64,000 bases of DNA, taken from JBBSNV01 sp964458605. Its GTDB lineage: Bacteria > Pseudomonadota > Alphaproteobacteria > Reyranellales > JAQSWP01. The stretch is from NCBI GenBank assembly GCA_964458605.1, contig CAYWLS010000001.1, positions 434,001-498,000 on the forward strand. The letters run 5' to 3'. The notes under the pieces were generated by a model that was not told the origin of the DNA, searched no databases, and worked only from the letters and a program-made list of their open reading frames with translations. Shown in pieces: positions 1 through 8,881 of the stretch. The translations under genes and the position numbers were made by a program. The stretch's first letter is position 1. Each line of letters begins with the position of its first letter.

Positions 1-825
1 GTTCGCCTGGGACCCGACGCCGCCGAGCGCGCTTTGCCGTTGTCGACCGAGGCCGGATGGAACCAGGTGGCCGCCGACTGGCGCTTCATGATTGAATGCG
101 GTGCTGCTTTTGGCGTCGCCGAGGGCGAGCGCTTTATCGCCAGCGCGCTGGAACTGCCGTTGGGACAGGCCCTGTCCTGGATCAGCATGGTGTTGGTGAC
201 CCAGGATCGCCGCCGCTTCGGGCTGGGAACGCGGCTGCTGAAAAGATGCATCGAACAGGCGGCGCAGGCCGCTGGACTGGATGCCACGGAATTCGGCCGG
301 CCAGTCTACCTGCCATTGGGCTTCCGCGATCTCTACCGCATCTCGCGCTACCGGCTGGAAACCGTGCCGCCACCAGTGGCCGCGCCGCCGGGGATCGATC
401 TGCGGCCGCTGCGCGCGGAGGAGATGGCAGGCCTGGCGGCCTGGGACAGCGAGCGCAGCGCCATGGTGCGCGGGCCCGTCCTGGCGCATCTACAGGCGCG
501 GATGCCTGGCCTGGCCTGGGCGGCCTGGCGCGGGGAGCGGCTGGCGGGGTACGTTCTGGGTCGCGATGGCCGTCTGGCGACGCAGATCGGGCCGATCGTC
601 GCCGAGAACGACGACGTCGCCATCGCCTTGTGCGCCCAGGCCATGAAGGCCGCGACGGCGCCATTCTTTGTCGACGCGGTCGACCAGCATCGGGCATTCT
701 GCCGCTGGCTCGAGCTTGGCGGCGCCGTGGCGCCGCGGTTCTTCATCCGCATGGTGCGCGGTGAGATTTCCGGGCTGGAGCGGGCGGATTGGATCCATGC
801 CATTGCGGGACCGGAACTTGGCTAG
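1..825 (+). CDS. GNAT family N-acetyltransferase, 5' end outside the window
   Basis: The frame is open from base 1 to a TAG at 823-825, so the first codons lie upstream of the window; an internal TTG at 34 is unlikely to be the true start. The visible 274 residues hold an N-terminal GNAT fold, with an acetyl-CoA-binding stretch around RRRFGLGTRLLKR and a preceding strand ISMVLV. A C-terminal half (about residues 125-270) resembles the second domain of two-domain GNAT proteins of the YitH type. It would transfer an acetyl group from acetyl-CoA to an unknown amine. The next gene, a TetR regulator, starts inside its last 29 bases, so the two are probably co-transcribed. The substrate cannot be read from the sequence. 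Confidence 0.8.
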   Translation, partial: VRLGPDAAERALPLSTEAGWNQVAADWRFMIECGAAFGVAEGERFIASALELPLGQALSWISMVLVTQDRRRFGLGTRLLKRCIEQAAQAAGLDATEFGRPVYLPLGFRDLYRISRYRLETVPPPVAAPPGIDLRPLRAEEMAGLAAWDSERSAMVRGPVLAHLQARMPGLAWAAWRGERLAGYVLGRDGRLATQIGPIVAENDDVAIALCAQAMKAATAPFFVDAVDQHRAFCRWLELGGAVAPRFFIRMVRGEISGLERADWIHAIAGPELG

Positions 826-1477
826 ACGGGCGACGGGCAAGCGGGACGACACCGAGGCGGTGCGGACGCGCCAACCCGAGGTCACCCGTCAGCGCATCCT
901 CGACGCGGCGGTAGTCGAGTTCTCCAGCCGTGGGCTGGGCGGGGCGCGCATCGACGCCATCGCCAGGCGCGCCGGCACCAACAAGCGGATGATCTATCAC
1001 TACTTCGGCAACAAGGACGATATGTTCCTGGCGGCGCTGGAGAGCACCTACGAGCACATCCGCCGCATGGAAAACGAGCTGCACCTGGAGCACATGGAGC
1101 CCCTGGCAGCCATGCGCAAGCTGGTGCGCTTCACCTTCAACTACTTCCTCGACAACCAGCATTTTGTGGCGCTGCTCAACAGCGAGAATTTGCACAAGGC
1201 GGCCCACATCAAGCGCTCCAAACGGGTCAAGCCGATAAATTACCCGCTGATCGAAACCCTGGACCGGCTGCTGCGGCGCGGCGAGGCGGCTGGGGAGTTC
1301 AGGCCGGGCATCGATGCGCTGCAGCTCTACATCTCCATCGCCGGCGTCTGCTATTTCTACTTCTCCAACATCCATACGCTCTCGACCATTTTCGACCGCG
1401 ACCTGATGGCAAAGAAGGCGCTCGCCACCCGCGAGGCCCATGTGGTGCAGGTGATCATGGGCTGTCTGCGGCCCTGA
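797..1477 (+). CDS. TetR/AcrR family transcriptional regulator
   Basis: The protein has 226 residues. The N-terminal helix-turn-helix domain (about residues 25-75) has the typical pattern RILDAAVVEFSSRG ... IYHYFGNKDDMFLAALE. The C-terminal ligand-binding half is all-helical and of unknown ligand. The ATG at 797 puts the HTH at the usual distance from the N-terminus and overlaps the end of the GNAT gene. The gene lies directly upstream of a five-gene catabolic operon, and a 20-bp dyad (1515-1534) sits between them. The simplest reading is a local repressor released by a substrate or intermediate of that pathway. Confidence 0.92.
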   Translation: MPLRDRNLARRATGKRDDTEAVRTRQPEVTRQRILDAAVVEFSSRGLGGARIDAIARRAGTNKRMIYHYFGNKDDMFLAALESTYEHIRRMENELHLEHMEPLAAMRKLVRFTFNYFLDNQHFVALLNSENLHKAAHIKRSKRVKPINYPLIETLDRLLRRGEAAGEFRPGIDALQLYISIAGVCYFYFSNIHTLSTIFDRDLMAKKALATREAHVVQVIMGCLRP

Positions 1478-1514
1478 ACGAGGGGCCCCAAATTGTCCAC
1501 ATCGGCACTTGCCG

Positions 1515-1534
1515 GTAAGTAACCGGTTGGTTAC
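1515..1534. promoter_or_regulatory. Candidate TetR-type operator (20-bp dyad)
   Basis: GTAAGTAACCGGTTGGTTAC is an inverted repeat in which 8 of 10 base pairs match around an AACCGGTT centre. Similar AACCGGTT-centred dyads are typical of TetR-family operators. It lies 37 bases after the TetR gene stop and ends 11 bases before the ATG at 1545. Repressor binding there would block the start of the downstream operon, and it would overlap the ribosome-binding region. Confidence 0.6.
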
Positions 1535-1544
1535 AAATAGGGAC

Positions 1545-2618
1545 ATGACAGCATCAGTCCATCACTGGTCCAACATCCCCGCCCCCGTTCAGTCGGTGTT
1601 GCGCCGGGGCGCGGTGATCCCCGCCCATCCGCTGGCGCTGGACCAAAACCGCCAGTTCGACGAGCAGGCGCAGCGAGCGCTGGCGCGCTACTACATCGAT
1701 GCCGGCGCCGGCGGACTGGCGGTGGGCGTCCACTCCACCCAGTTCGCCATTCGCGAGGTCGGCCTGTACCAACCGGTTCTCGAATTGGCCGCGCGCACGG
1801 CGGCCGACTGGACCAACCGTCCCCTGGTGATGGTCGGCGGCGTGGTCGGCAGGACCGAGCAGGCGGTGCAGGAGGCCCAGATAGCACGCGGGCTCGGCTA
1901 TCACGCGGTGCTGATGAGTCTCGCCGCCATGAAGGGGGCCGGCGAAGACGAGCTGATCGAGCATTGCAGCCGCATTGCCGGTGAAATGCCGCTGATCGGC
2001 TTCTATCTGCAGACCGCGGTCGGCGGCATTCCTCTGTCCCGCCGGTTCTGGCAACGCTTCGCTGCGATCGAGAACGTCATCGCCATCAAGGTGGCGCCGT
2101 TCAACCGCTATCGCACCCTCGATGTCGCCTTTGGCATCGTCGCGGCCAGGGCCGAAGACCGCATCACGCTCTACACCGGCAACGACGATCACATCGTGCT
2201 CGACCTGCTGGCGCCCTATGTCATCCGCACCGGCGGTCGCGAGGTGCTGATCCGCTTCCGCGGCGGGCTGCTGGGCCACTGGAGCGTATGGACCAAGGCG
2301 GCAGTCGACCTGATGGCGCGACTGCACGAGGCGCAGGCCGACCACGCCAGGCTGACACCCGAATTGCTGGCGCTGGACGGCATGGTGACCGACTGCAACG
2401 GCGTGCTGTTCGACGTGAACCACGATTTCGCCGGCTGCATTCCCGGCTGCCACGAGGTGCTGCGGCGCCAGGGCCTGCTCAAGACCATCAACTGCCTCGA
2501 TCCGCACGAGACCTTGAGCCCGGGGCAGGGTGCCGAAATCGATCGGCTCTACGCCACCTATCCCGAACTGACCGACGATGCCTTCGTCGCGGCCAACCGC
2601 GAGCGCTGGCTGGCCTGA
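1545..2618 (+). CDS. Dihydrodipicolinate synthase (DapA/NAL superfamily) family protein
   Basis: A 357-residue class I aldolase/lyase-like (beta/alpha)8 protein. Tyr154 (in IGFYLQT) and Lys182 (in IAIKVAPF) are 28 residues apart, the same spacing as the catalytic Tyr133 and Schiff-base Lys161 of E. coli DapA. It therefore probably forms a Schiff base with a keto acid and cleaves, condenses or dehydrates it. It is longer than DapA (about 290) because of a C-terminal extension. The ATG at 1545 was preferred over an upstream in-frame start because it lies after the operator. It is first in an operon with a dehydrogenase, a DUF993 protein, an isomerase and a permease. It is probably not lysine biosynthesis. 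Confidence 0.85.
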   Translation: MTASVHHWSNIPAPVQSVLRRGAVIPAHPLALDQNRQFDEQAQRALARYYIDAGAGGLAVGVHSTQFAIREVGLYQPVLELAARTAADWTNRPLVMVGGVVGRTEQAVQEAQIARGLGYHAVLMSLAAMKGAGEDELIEHCSRIAGEMPLIGFYLQTAVGGIPLSRRFWQRFAAIENVIAIKVAPFNRYRTLDVAFGIVAARAEDRITLYTGNDDHIVLDLLAPYVIRTGGREVLIRFRGGLLGHWSVWTKAAVDLMARLHEAQADHARLTPELLALDGMVTDCNGVLFDVNHDFAGCIPGCHEVLRRQGLLKTINCLDPHETLSPGQGAEIDRLYATYPELTDDAFVAANRERWLA

Positions 2619-2642
2619 TACAATCTGCAGGGGAAGACCACA

Positions 2643-3794
2643 ATGGCCGAGAAACGCTTGGGCGTGATCATGAACGGCGTCACCGGCCGTATGGGCACCA
2701 ACCAGCATCTGATCCGCTCAATCGTCGCCATCCGGGATCAGGGTGGCGTGGCGCTGGGCAACGGCGAAAAGGTCATGCCCGATCCGATCCTGGTCGGCCG
2801 TGATGAGGACAAGCTGCGTCGCCTGGCTTCGGCCTACAACATTGCCCGCTACACGACCGATCTCGATGCCGCGCTGGCCGACAAGAGGGACGAACTGTTC
2901 TTCGATGCCGCCTCGACGCAATTGCGCGCCGGGCTGCTATCGAAGGCAATCGATGCCGGCAAGCACATCTATTGCGAAAAGCCGATCGCCGAAAATCTTG
3001 GCGATGCCATCGCGGTGGCGAAGAAGGCCAGGAAGGCGGGCATCAAGCACGGCGTGGTGCAGGACAAGCTGTTCCTGCCCGGCCTGCTGAAGCTGAAGAT
3101 GCTGCGCGACTCGGGCTTCTTCGGGCGCATGCTGTCGGTGCGCGGCGAGTTCGGATACTGGGTGTTCGAAGGCGACTGGCAGCCCGCCCAGCGCCCGTCC
3201 TGGAACTATCGCGCCGCCGAGGGCGGCGGCATCATCCTCGACATGGTGTGCCACTGGCGCTACGTGCTGGACAATCTGTTCGGCGACGTGCAGGCGGTAA
3301 GCTGCCTGGGCGCGACCCACATTCCCGAGCGCTGGGACGAGAAGGGTCGCAGATATGCCGCCGATACCGATGACGCCTGCTACGCCACCTTCCAACTGGC
3401 CGGCGGCGTGATCGCCCAGATCAACTCCTCCTGGGTGACGCGGGTGCGGCGCGACGATCTGGTCACCTTCCATGTCGACGGCACCTTGGGCTCGGCCGTG
3501 GCGGGCCTGCAGCAATGCCGCATCCAGCCGCGCACCGCCACGCCGCGGCCGGTATGGAATCCCGACGTCAAGCAGAGCATCGACTTCTTTGCCGGCTGGC
3601 AGGAAGTGCCCGACAACCAGGTTTACGACAACGGCTTCAAGACCGAGTGGGAGATGTTCATCCGCCACCTGTTCGAGGATGCGCCGTTCAAGTGGAACCT
3701 GGTCGAGGGCGCCAAGGGCGTGCAGCTTGCCGAACTGGCGCTGAAGAGCTGGAAGGAGCGCCGCTGGATGGACGTTCCGCCGCTGGAGATCTAA
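2643..3794 (+). CDS. Gfo/Idh/MocA family NAD(P)-dependent oxidoreductase
   Basis: A 383-residue protein with an N-terminal Rossmann fold (residues about 5-150). It carries the family's EKP signature (IYCEKPIAENL) with the conserved Lys, and a downstream DMVCH motif that corresponds to the catalytic Asp/His region. Enzymes of this family oxidise or reduce hydroxyl groups of sugars, inositols and glycosides with a nicotinamide cofactor. It starts 24 bases after the DapA-like gene with a ggggaag ribosome site, and 4 bases separate it from the DUF993 gene. It is likely the dehydrogenase step of a sugar or polyol degradation route. The exact substrate is unknown. Confidence 0.9.
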   Translation: MAEKRLGVIMNGVTGRMGTNQHLIRSIVAIRDQGGVALGNGEKVMPDPILVGRDEDKLRRLASAYNIARYTTDLDAALADKRDELFFDAASTQLRAGLLSKAIDAGKHIYCEKPIAENLGDAIAVAKKARKAGIKHGVVQDKLFLPGLLKLKMLRDSGFFGRMLSVRGEFGYWVFEGDWQPAQRPSWNYRAAEGGGIILDMVCHWRYVLDNLFGDVQAVSCLGATHIPERWDEKGRRYAADTDDACYATFQLAGGVIAQINSSWVTRVRRDDLVTFHVDGTLGSAVAGLQQCRIQPRTATPRPVWNPDVKQSIDFFAGWQEVPDNQVYDNGFKTEWEMFIRHLFEDAPFKWNLVEGAKGVQLAELALKSWKERRWMDVPPLEI

Positions 3795-3798
3795 AGCC

Positions 3799-4962
3799 AT
3801 GTCCACGCTTCGCCTGCCCAGTGCCGACGGCAAGCTGCATTCCTTCACCACCAGCGCCCCGCGCCACTTTCCCAAGGCGACGCGGCCGTTCAATCGCGTA
3901 GCCTTCGCCGCCGCCCATGTCGTGGCCGATCCGCTGGCCGACAACGATCCGTGGCTGACGCCGGCGATCGACTGGGAGAAGACCTTGGCCTTCCGCCAGT
4001 ATCTCTGGTCCCTGGGCCTGGGGGTTGCGGAGGCGATGGACACTGCACAGCGCGGCATGGGACTGGACTGGAACAACAGCCTCGACCTGATCAGGCGCGC
4101 CGTGGCGCTGTCCAAGGCCGAAGGCGGCAAGCCGATCGCCAGCGGTGCCGGCACCGATCACCTAGCGCCCGCGCCGGGCCTGAGCATCGATGACGTGATC
4201 CGCGCCTATGAGGAGCAGTGCGAAGCGGTGGAAGCGGCGGGCGGGCGCATCATCCTGATGGCGTCGCGGGCGCTGGCCGCCTGCGCCAAGTCGCCGGACG
4301 ACTACCGCAAGGTCTATGACCGCCTCCTACGCCAGGTCGAGCAGCCGGTGATCATCCACTGGCTGGGCGAGATGTTCGATCCGGCGCTGGAGGGCTATTG
4401 GGGCTATCGCGACCATTGGCAGGCCATGGATGTCTGCCTGGACGTGATCAACTGCTATGCCGACAAGGTCGATGGCGTGAAGATCTCGCTGCTCGACAAG
4501 GACAAGGAGATCGCCATGCGACGGCGCCTGGGCAAGGGCGTGCGTATGTACACCGGCGACGACTTCAATTACGCAGAACTGATCGCCGGCGACGGCGAAG
4601 GCCATTCCGACGCGCTGCTGGGCATTTTCGATGCCATCGCACCGGCGGCGTCGGCGGCGTTGGGCGCGCTGGGGGCAGGGGACGCGAAGCAGTTCCACGA
4701 CATCCTGGCGCCCACCGTACCGCTGTCGCGCCACATCTTCAAGGCGCCGACCCGCTTCTACAAGACCGGTGTGGTGTTCATGGCCTATCTCAACGGCCTG
4801 CAGGACCATTTCATCATGGTCAACGGCCAGCAGAGCACGCGCTCCCTGGTGCATCTGGCCGAGCTGTTCCGGCTGGCGGATGCCGCCGGCCTGCTGCGCG
4901 ATCCCGACGACGCCACCGCGCGCATGCGTCGGGTTCTGGCGGTGCATGGGGTGGAGAATTGA
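3799..4962 (+). CDS. DUF993 family protein (distant DapA-like TIM barrel)
   Basis: A 387-residue protein recognisable as DUF993, usually annotated as dihydrodipicolinate synthase-like. A Lys in VDGVKISLLDKDKE is a reasonable Schiff-base candidate after strand 6. The position expected for the DapA tyrosine has His-Trp instead (VIIHWLGEMF), so the chemistry may differ from classic DapA enzymes. The gene sits between a Gfo/Idh/MocA dehydrogenase and a xylose-isomerase-like protein, 4 bases after the former and overlapping the latter's start. That linkage argues for a dedicated step in a sugar-acid or ketosugar pathway. I know of no firmly established reaction for the family. Confidence 0.85.
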   Translation: MSTLRLPSADGKLHSFTTSAPRHFPKATRPFNRVAFAAAHVVADPLADNDPWLTPAIDWEKTLAFRQYLWSLGLGVAEAMDTAQRGMGLDWNNSLDLIRRAVALSKAEGGKPIASGAGTDHLAPAPGLSIDDVIRAYEEQCEAVEAAGGRIILMASRALAACAKSPDDYRKVYDRLLRQVEQPVIIHWLGEMFDPALEGYWGYRDHWQAMDVCLDVINCYADKVDGVKISLLDKDKEIAMRRRLGKGVRMYTGDDFNYAELIAGDGEGHSDALLGIFDAIAPAASAALGALGAGDAKQFHDILAPTVPLSRHIFKAPTRFYKTGVVFMAYLNGLQDHFIMVNGQQSTRSLVHLAELFRLADAAGLLRDPDDATARMRRVLAVHGVEN

Positions 4963-5807
4963 CGCGCGATTTGGCGCGCCGGCCGGAGCTGCTGTCGATA
5001 AACACGGCGACCGTGCGTGCGCAATGGACCCTGCCGCAGATCATCGAAGGCTGCGCGGCGCAGGGAATCACCGCGATCTCGCCCTGGCGCGACCAGGTGG
5101 CGCAATGCGGCCTGGATGTGGCTGCAAGCTTGATCAGGCGGCACGGAATGCGTCTGTCGGGCTATTGCCGCGGCGGCATGTTCCCCGCGGCCGACGCGGC
5201 CGGCCGCCAGGCGGCGCACGACGACAACCGCAAGGCTGTCGACGAGGCGCTGGCGCTGGGCGCGGAATGCCTGGTGCTGGTGGTGGGCGGCTTGCCGGCC
5301 GGTTCCAAGGACATCGCGGGGGCGCGCAGCCAGGTACGCGACGGCATCGCCCGGTTGCTCGATTATGTCCGGCCGCTGGGCATGAAGCTGGCGATCGAGC
5401 CGCTGCATCCGATGTATGCCGCCGACCGCGCCTGCGTGAACACGCTGGGCCAGGCCAACGATATCTGCGCCGCGCTGGGCGGCGAGGGCGGGCTGGGCGT
5501 GGCGGTGGACGTCTATCATGTCTGGTGGGATCCCGATCTGCAGCGACAGATCGCGCGCGCCGGCCAGGGCGGCTGGCTCTACGCCTTCCATGTCTGCGAC
5601 TGGCTGGTGCCGACGCGCGATCTGCTGCTGGATCGCGGCATGATGGGGGACGGCGTGATCGACATTCCGCAAATCCGCGGCTGGATGGAGGCCGCCGGCT
5701 ATGACGGCGCCGTCGAAGTCGAGATCTTCTCGGCCGAGAACTGGTGGAAGCGCGATCCGGCCGAGGTATTGCGCGTCTGCCGCGAGCGTGTCGCCAGTGC
5801 CTGCTGA
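4959..5807 (+). CDS. Sugar phosphate isomerase/epimerase family (xylose isomerase-like TIM barrel)
   Basis: 282 residues, starting with TTG at 4959; this TTG overlaps the DUF993 stop codon (TTGA), a translational-coupling arrangement. No ATG fits, because residues right after the TTG already match the first strand (ELLSINTATVRAQWTL). Expected divalent-metal ligands of the fold are present in order: Glu in AIEPLHP, Asp in VAVDVYH, His in FHVCDW and Glu in VEVEIFS. It should interconvert epimers or aldose/ketose forms of a sugar or inositol-like compound. Fourth gene of the operon; the permease gene begins at the very next base after its stop. Confidence 0.85.
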   Translation: MTRDLARRPELLSINTATVRAQWTLPQIIEGCAAQGITAISPWRDQVAQCGLDVAASLIRRHGMRLSGYCRGGMFPAADAAGRQAAHDDNRKAVDEALALGAECLVLVVGGLPAGSKDIAGARSQVRDGIARLLDYVRPLGMKLAIEPLHPMYAADRACVNTLGQANDICAALGGEGGLGVAVDVYHVWWDPDLQRQIARAGQGGWLYAFHVCDWLVPTRDLLLDRGMMGDGVIDIPQIRGWMEAAGYDGAVEVEIFSAENWWKRDPAEVLRVCRERVASAC

Positions 5808-6749
5808 ATGACTGCCGCTTCCGATCGTGCCGGCGCCGCCCGCCTGTCGCGCGCGCCGTTGCTGCCTTATGCCACCTTGCTGCTGGTCATGGTGCTGTGG
5901 GCCTCCAACGTGGTGTTGGGACGCCTGATGGCCGGCATCTGGTCGCCCTATGCGCTGTCGCTCTGGCGCTGGGGCCTTGGGTTCGTGGTGCTGCTGCCGG
6001 TCGCTGGCGCCGGCGTGGCGCGCCACTGGCCGATCATTCGCCAGCACTGGCGCGTGATCGCGCTGATGGGCCTGTTGAGCGTCGGCTTCTTCAACACCCT
6101 GCTCTATCTGGCGCTGAACTACACCACCGCAATCAATGTGGCGCTGATCAACTCGACCACGCCGATCGTCATCCTGCTGCTGAGCCGCATCCTGATCGGC
6201 ACTCGCATGGCGCCGCGCGTGATTGCCGGCGTCGGCCTGGGCCTGGTAGGCGCCGCCATCATCGTGATGCGCGGCGATCTGGCTGGCGTGCTGCGGTTGC
6301 AGCTCAATCTCGGCGACGGGCTGCAGGTGGTGGCGGTGCTGGTCTGGGCGCTGTATTCGGTGCTGCTGCAGCGTCACCCGGTCAAGTTGCCGCCGCTGGT
6401 GCTGCAGCTTGCCATGATCGGCTGCGGCCTGCCGGTCCTGGCGCTGATCTTCCTGCTCGTGCCGGCGGGAGGCACCACTGTGCCGCACGATGCAGCCGGT
6501 GTCGCGCTGGTGCTGTTTCTGGCGGTCGGCATCAGCCTGGGCGCGACCCTGCTGTGGAACATCTCGATCGGCCGCGTTGGCGCCCGGGTGGCCGGCTTCT
6601 TCAACTACCTGACGCCGCCCATCGTGGCCCTGATGTCGGTGCTGATCCTTCACGAGCATCTGCAACCGTTCCACGGCCTCGGCTTCGCGCTGATCCTGGT
6701 GGGTATCCTGCTCGCTACCCTGACACGGCTGTCCTGGCGACGCGGCTGA
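5808..6749 (+). CDS. EamA/DMT family transporter
   Basis: A 313-residue membrane protein with about ten hydrophobic helices arranged as two EamA repeats (roughly residues 18-150 and 165-305). It begins directly at the ATG after the isomerase stop with no gap, so it is the last gene of the operon. DMT proteins export or import small metabolites such as amino acids or sugar acids. Here it could bring in the pathway substrate or release an end product; direction cannot be told. It converges with the monooxygenase gene, with only 3 bases between stops. Confidence 0.88.
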   Translation: MTAASDRAGAARLSRAPLLPYATLLLVMVLWASNVVLGRLMAGIWSPYALSLWRWGLGFVVLLPVAGAGVARHWPIIRQHWRVIALMGLLSVGFFNTLLYLALNYTTAINVALINSTTPIVILLLSRILIGTRMAPRVIAGVGLGLVGAAIIVMRGDLAGVLRLQLNLGDGLQVVAVLVWALYSVLLQRHPVKLPPLVLQLAMIGCGLPVLALIFLLVPAGGTTVPHDAAGVALVLFLAVGISLGATLLWNISIGRVGARVAGFFNYLTPPIVALMSVLILHEHLQPFHGLGFALILVGILLATLTRLSWRRG

Positions 6750-6752
6750 TTG

Positions 6753-7985
6753 TCAGCCTGGCCGGATGTGCTCCGGCCGGAAACCCATGCCGATCAGCCG
6801 CGCAGGGATGCGGCGCAACACCGGAAAGCAGTCGAACAGGCGCACGATGCGGGGTGGTTTGATCGGCGCCGTGCTGGACAAGGTGGGCGAGATGATGCGG
6901 TTCTGCACTGCGACCTGGAGCCGCTGGGTCATCCGGGCCGGCCAGGCGCGGCGGCGTTGTACGGCCTGCAAATCGGCCAGGGACACCTCGTTGCGGCGCA
7001 GCTTGGTGCCCAGCATGTTGGCGGTGGCGACGGCGTCCTGGACCGCCAAGTTGATGCCGACCCCGCCGATCGGCGACATGGCATGGGCACTGTCGCCGAT
7101 GCACAGCAGGCCCGGCTTGCACCAGTTCTCGAGGCGATCGACGGCCACCGTCAGCAGCTTGACCCGGTCCCAATCGGCAATCTCGGCGACGCGGTCGGCT
7201 GCGAAGGGCATGGCCTGGGCCACGCTTTGCCGGAATGCCTCCAGACCGGCGGCGCGGATCTTGGCATCGCTGCCCTTGGCGATGACATAGGCGCATTGCC
7301 AGTAGTCGCCGCGGTCGATCATGACGAAGACGCGGCCGGGGTCGAACCGCCCCATCGTGTCGTCCGGGTCGCTGGCATTGCGCGACAGGCGGAACCACAG
7401 CACGTCCATCGGCGCGCCGCTTTCGATCACCTTAAGCCCGGCGGCGCGTCGTATGTCGGAATGCCGTCCGTCGGCCGCCACCACCAGCGCGGCGCGATAC
7501 TCCACCGCACCGCCCGGCAGGCTGGCTTGCAGACCGACGATGCGGCCGTCGCGCTCGACCAGCGCCTCGGCCTTGGCGTTCATCTCCAGATGGAATGACG
7601 GGTAGCGCCGGGCTTCGTTGGCCAGGAAGCTCAGGAAATCCCATTGCGGCATCAGGACGATGGCGGGGCAGGCCACCGGCAGATGGGTGAAATCGGCCAT
7701 CGTCACGGTGGCTTCGCCGATCTGGCCGCGCAGCCGCCCGGCTTTCTGATGCGGCAGCTTGAGCAGCCGGTCCAGCAGGCCAAGCTCGTGCATCAGCTGC
7801 AGGGTCGAGGGATGGATGGTATCGCCGCGAAAATCGCGCAGGAAGTCGGCGTGCTTTTCCAGCACCGTTACCGCCACGCCCTGCCGCGCCAGCAACAGGC
7901 CCAGCATCATGCCGGCGGGGCCTCCGCCCGCGATGCAGCAGGCGGTCTCGATGACCTGGATGTCGGTGCGGCTGGAGCCGGCCAA
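6753..7985 (-). CDS. FAD-dependent monooxygenase (PHBH/UbiH-type)
   Basis: 410 residues. The N-terminal dinucleotide motif is CIAGGGPAGMMLGLLLARQG (about residues 17-36). The second FAD motif, LCIGDSAHAMSPIGGVGINL, lies near residue 300. Together they identify an aromatic-hydroxylase-type flavoprotein that uses NAD(P)H and O2 to hydroxylate a substrate. The start is a TTG at 7985, 3 bases after the permease stop, so it is translationally coupled to the ABC transporter genes. Its place as the last gene of an importer operon suggests that it acts on the imported compound. Confidence 0.85.
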   Translation of the reverse strand: MAGSSRTDIQVIETACCIAGGGPAGMMLGLLLARQGVAVTVLEKHADFLRDFRGDTIHPSTLQLMHELGLLDRLLKLPHQKAGRLRGQIGEATVTMADFTHLPVACPAIVLMPQWDFLSFLANEARRYPSFHLEMNAKAEALVERDGRIVGLQASLPGGAVEYRAALVVAADGRHSDIRRAAGLKVIESGAPMDVLWFRLSRNASDPDDTMGRFDPGRVFVMIDRGDYWQCAYVIAKGSDAKIRAAGLEAFRQSVAQAMPFAADRVAEIADWDRVKLLTVAVDRLENWCKPGLLCIGDSAHAMSPIGGVGINLAVQDAVATANMLGTKLRRNEVSLADLQAVQRRRAWPARMTQRLQVAVQNRIISPTLSSTAPIKPPRIVRLFDCFPVLRRIPARLIGMGFRPEHIRPG

Positions 7986-7988
7986 CGC

Positions 7989-8870
7989 TCAATTGCCCGT
8001 GTCGAGCTGCGGCGTGGGCTTCCACTTCACCAGGATGTCCTCGATCCAGGTGATGATCATTTCCACCACCAGCGCCAGCACCGCCAGGATGATCATGGCG
8101 GCGAACACGCCATTGGCGTTGAAGGCGCCCTGCGCGGTCGAGATCAGCAGGCCGACACCCTCGCGCGCGCCCAGGAACTCGCCGACCACGGCGCCAACCA
8201 GGGCGAAGCCGAACGAGACATGCAGGCTGGCCAGGATCCAGCTCATGGCCGACGGGATGATCACCGCCGTGGTGATCCGCCACGGGGAGGCGCCCAGGAT
8301 CTGGGCGTTGGCGATCATGGCGCGGTCGGCCTCGCGTACGCCCTGGAAGGCGTTGCCGAACACGACGAAGAACACCATCACCACCGCCAGCGCCACCTTG
8401 GAGGCCATGCCCAGGCCCAGCGCGATGATGAACACCGAGCCCAGCACCACGCGCGGCACGGAGTTGGCGATCTTGATGTAGAGGCTGAACACGTCGGCCA
8501 GCAGGCGGTTGCGGCCCAGCACGATGCCGGCAACGATGCCGCCGGCGGCGCCGATCAGGAAGCCCAGCCCGGTCTCTTCCAGGGTGACGACGATCTGTCG
8601 CCACAGCGGCCCCTGCGAGGTGCCTTCGGTCATCCACACCCAGATCTGGTTGGCGATGCCGGAGGGCTGGGCGAAAAAGAACGGGTCGATCCATTTCCGC
8701 TCGGCCGAGATTTCCCAGGCGCCGAGGAACGCCACCAGCAGCACGATGCGGAGCGTGATGATCAGCGCCTTGTAGCGGCGGCGGGCGCGCGCCGCGGCGA
8801 TCTGGCCGGGGGTGAGCGGTTCCTTGGCGGGGCGGGCCATGCTGCCCGCGCTTTGGGCCGGTGCCGACAT
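7989..8870 (-). CDS. ABC transporter permease, NitT/TauT (SsuC/TauC-like) family
   Basis: A 293-residue inner-membrane protein with about six to seven hydrophobic segments and the EAA loop expected for binding-protein-dependent permeases (around GAREGVGLLISTAQG). It forms the channel of a nitrate/sulfonate/taurine-type importer with the ATPase upstream (8882-9715) and the periplasmic binding protein (9776-10804). There is an 11-base gap to the ATPase gene. The substrate is unknown; members also take up pyrimidine precursors, aromatic acids and riboflavin-like compounds. Confidence 0.92.
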   Translation of the reverse strand: MSAPAQSAGSMARPAKEPLTPGQIAAARARRRYKALIITLRIVLLVAFLGAWEISAERKWIDPFFFAQPSGIANQIWVWMTEGTSQGPLWRQIVVTLEETGLGFLIGAAGGIVAGIVLGRNRLLADVFSLYIKIANSVPRVVLGSVFIIALGLGMASKVALAVVMVFFVVFGNAFQGVREADRAMIANAQILGASPWRITTAVIIPSAMSWILASLHVSFGFALVGAVVGEFLGAREGVGLLISTAQGAFNANGVFAAMIILAVLALVVEMIITWIEDILVKWKPTPQLDTGN

Positions 8871-8881
8871 GCTCGTTCCCC

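Noticed and set aside
4785..6674. A 629-residue minus-strand frame opposite the isomerase and permease genes
   Set aside because: Gln/His-rich antisense artefact covering two well-supported genes.
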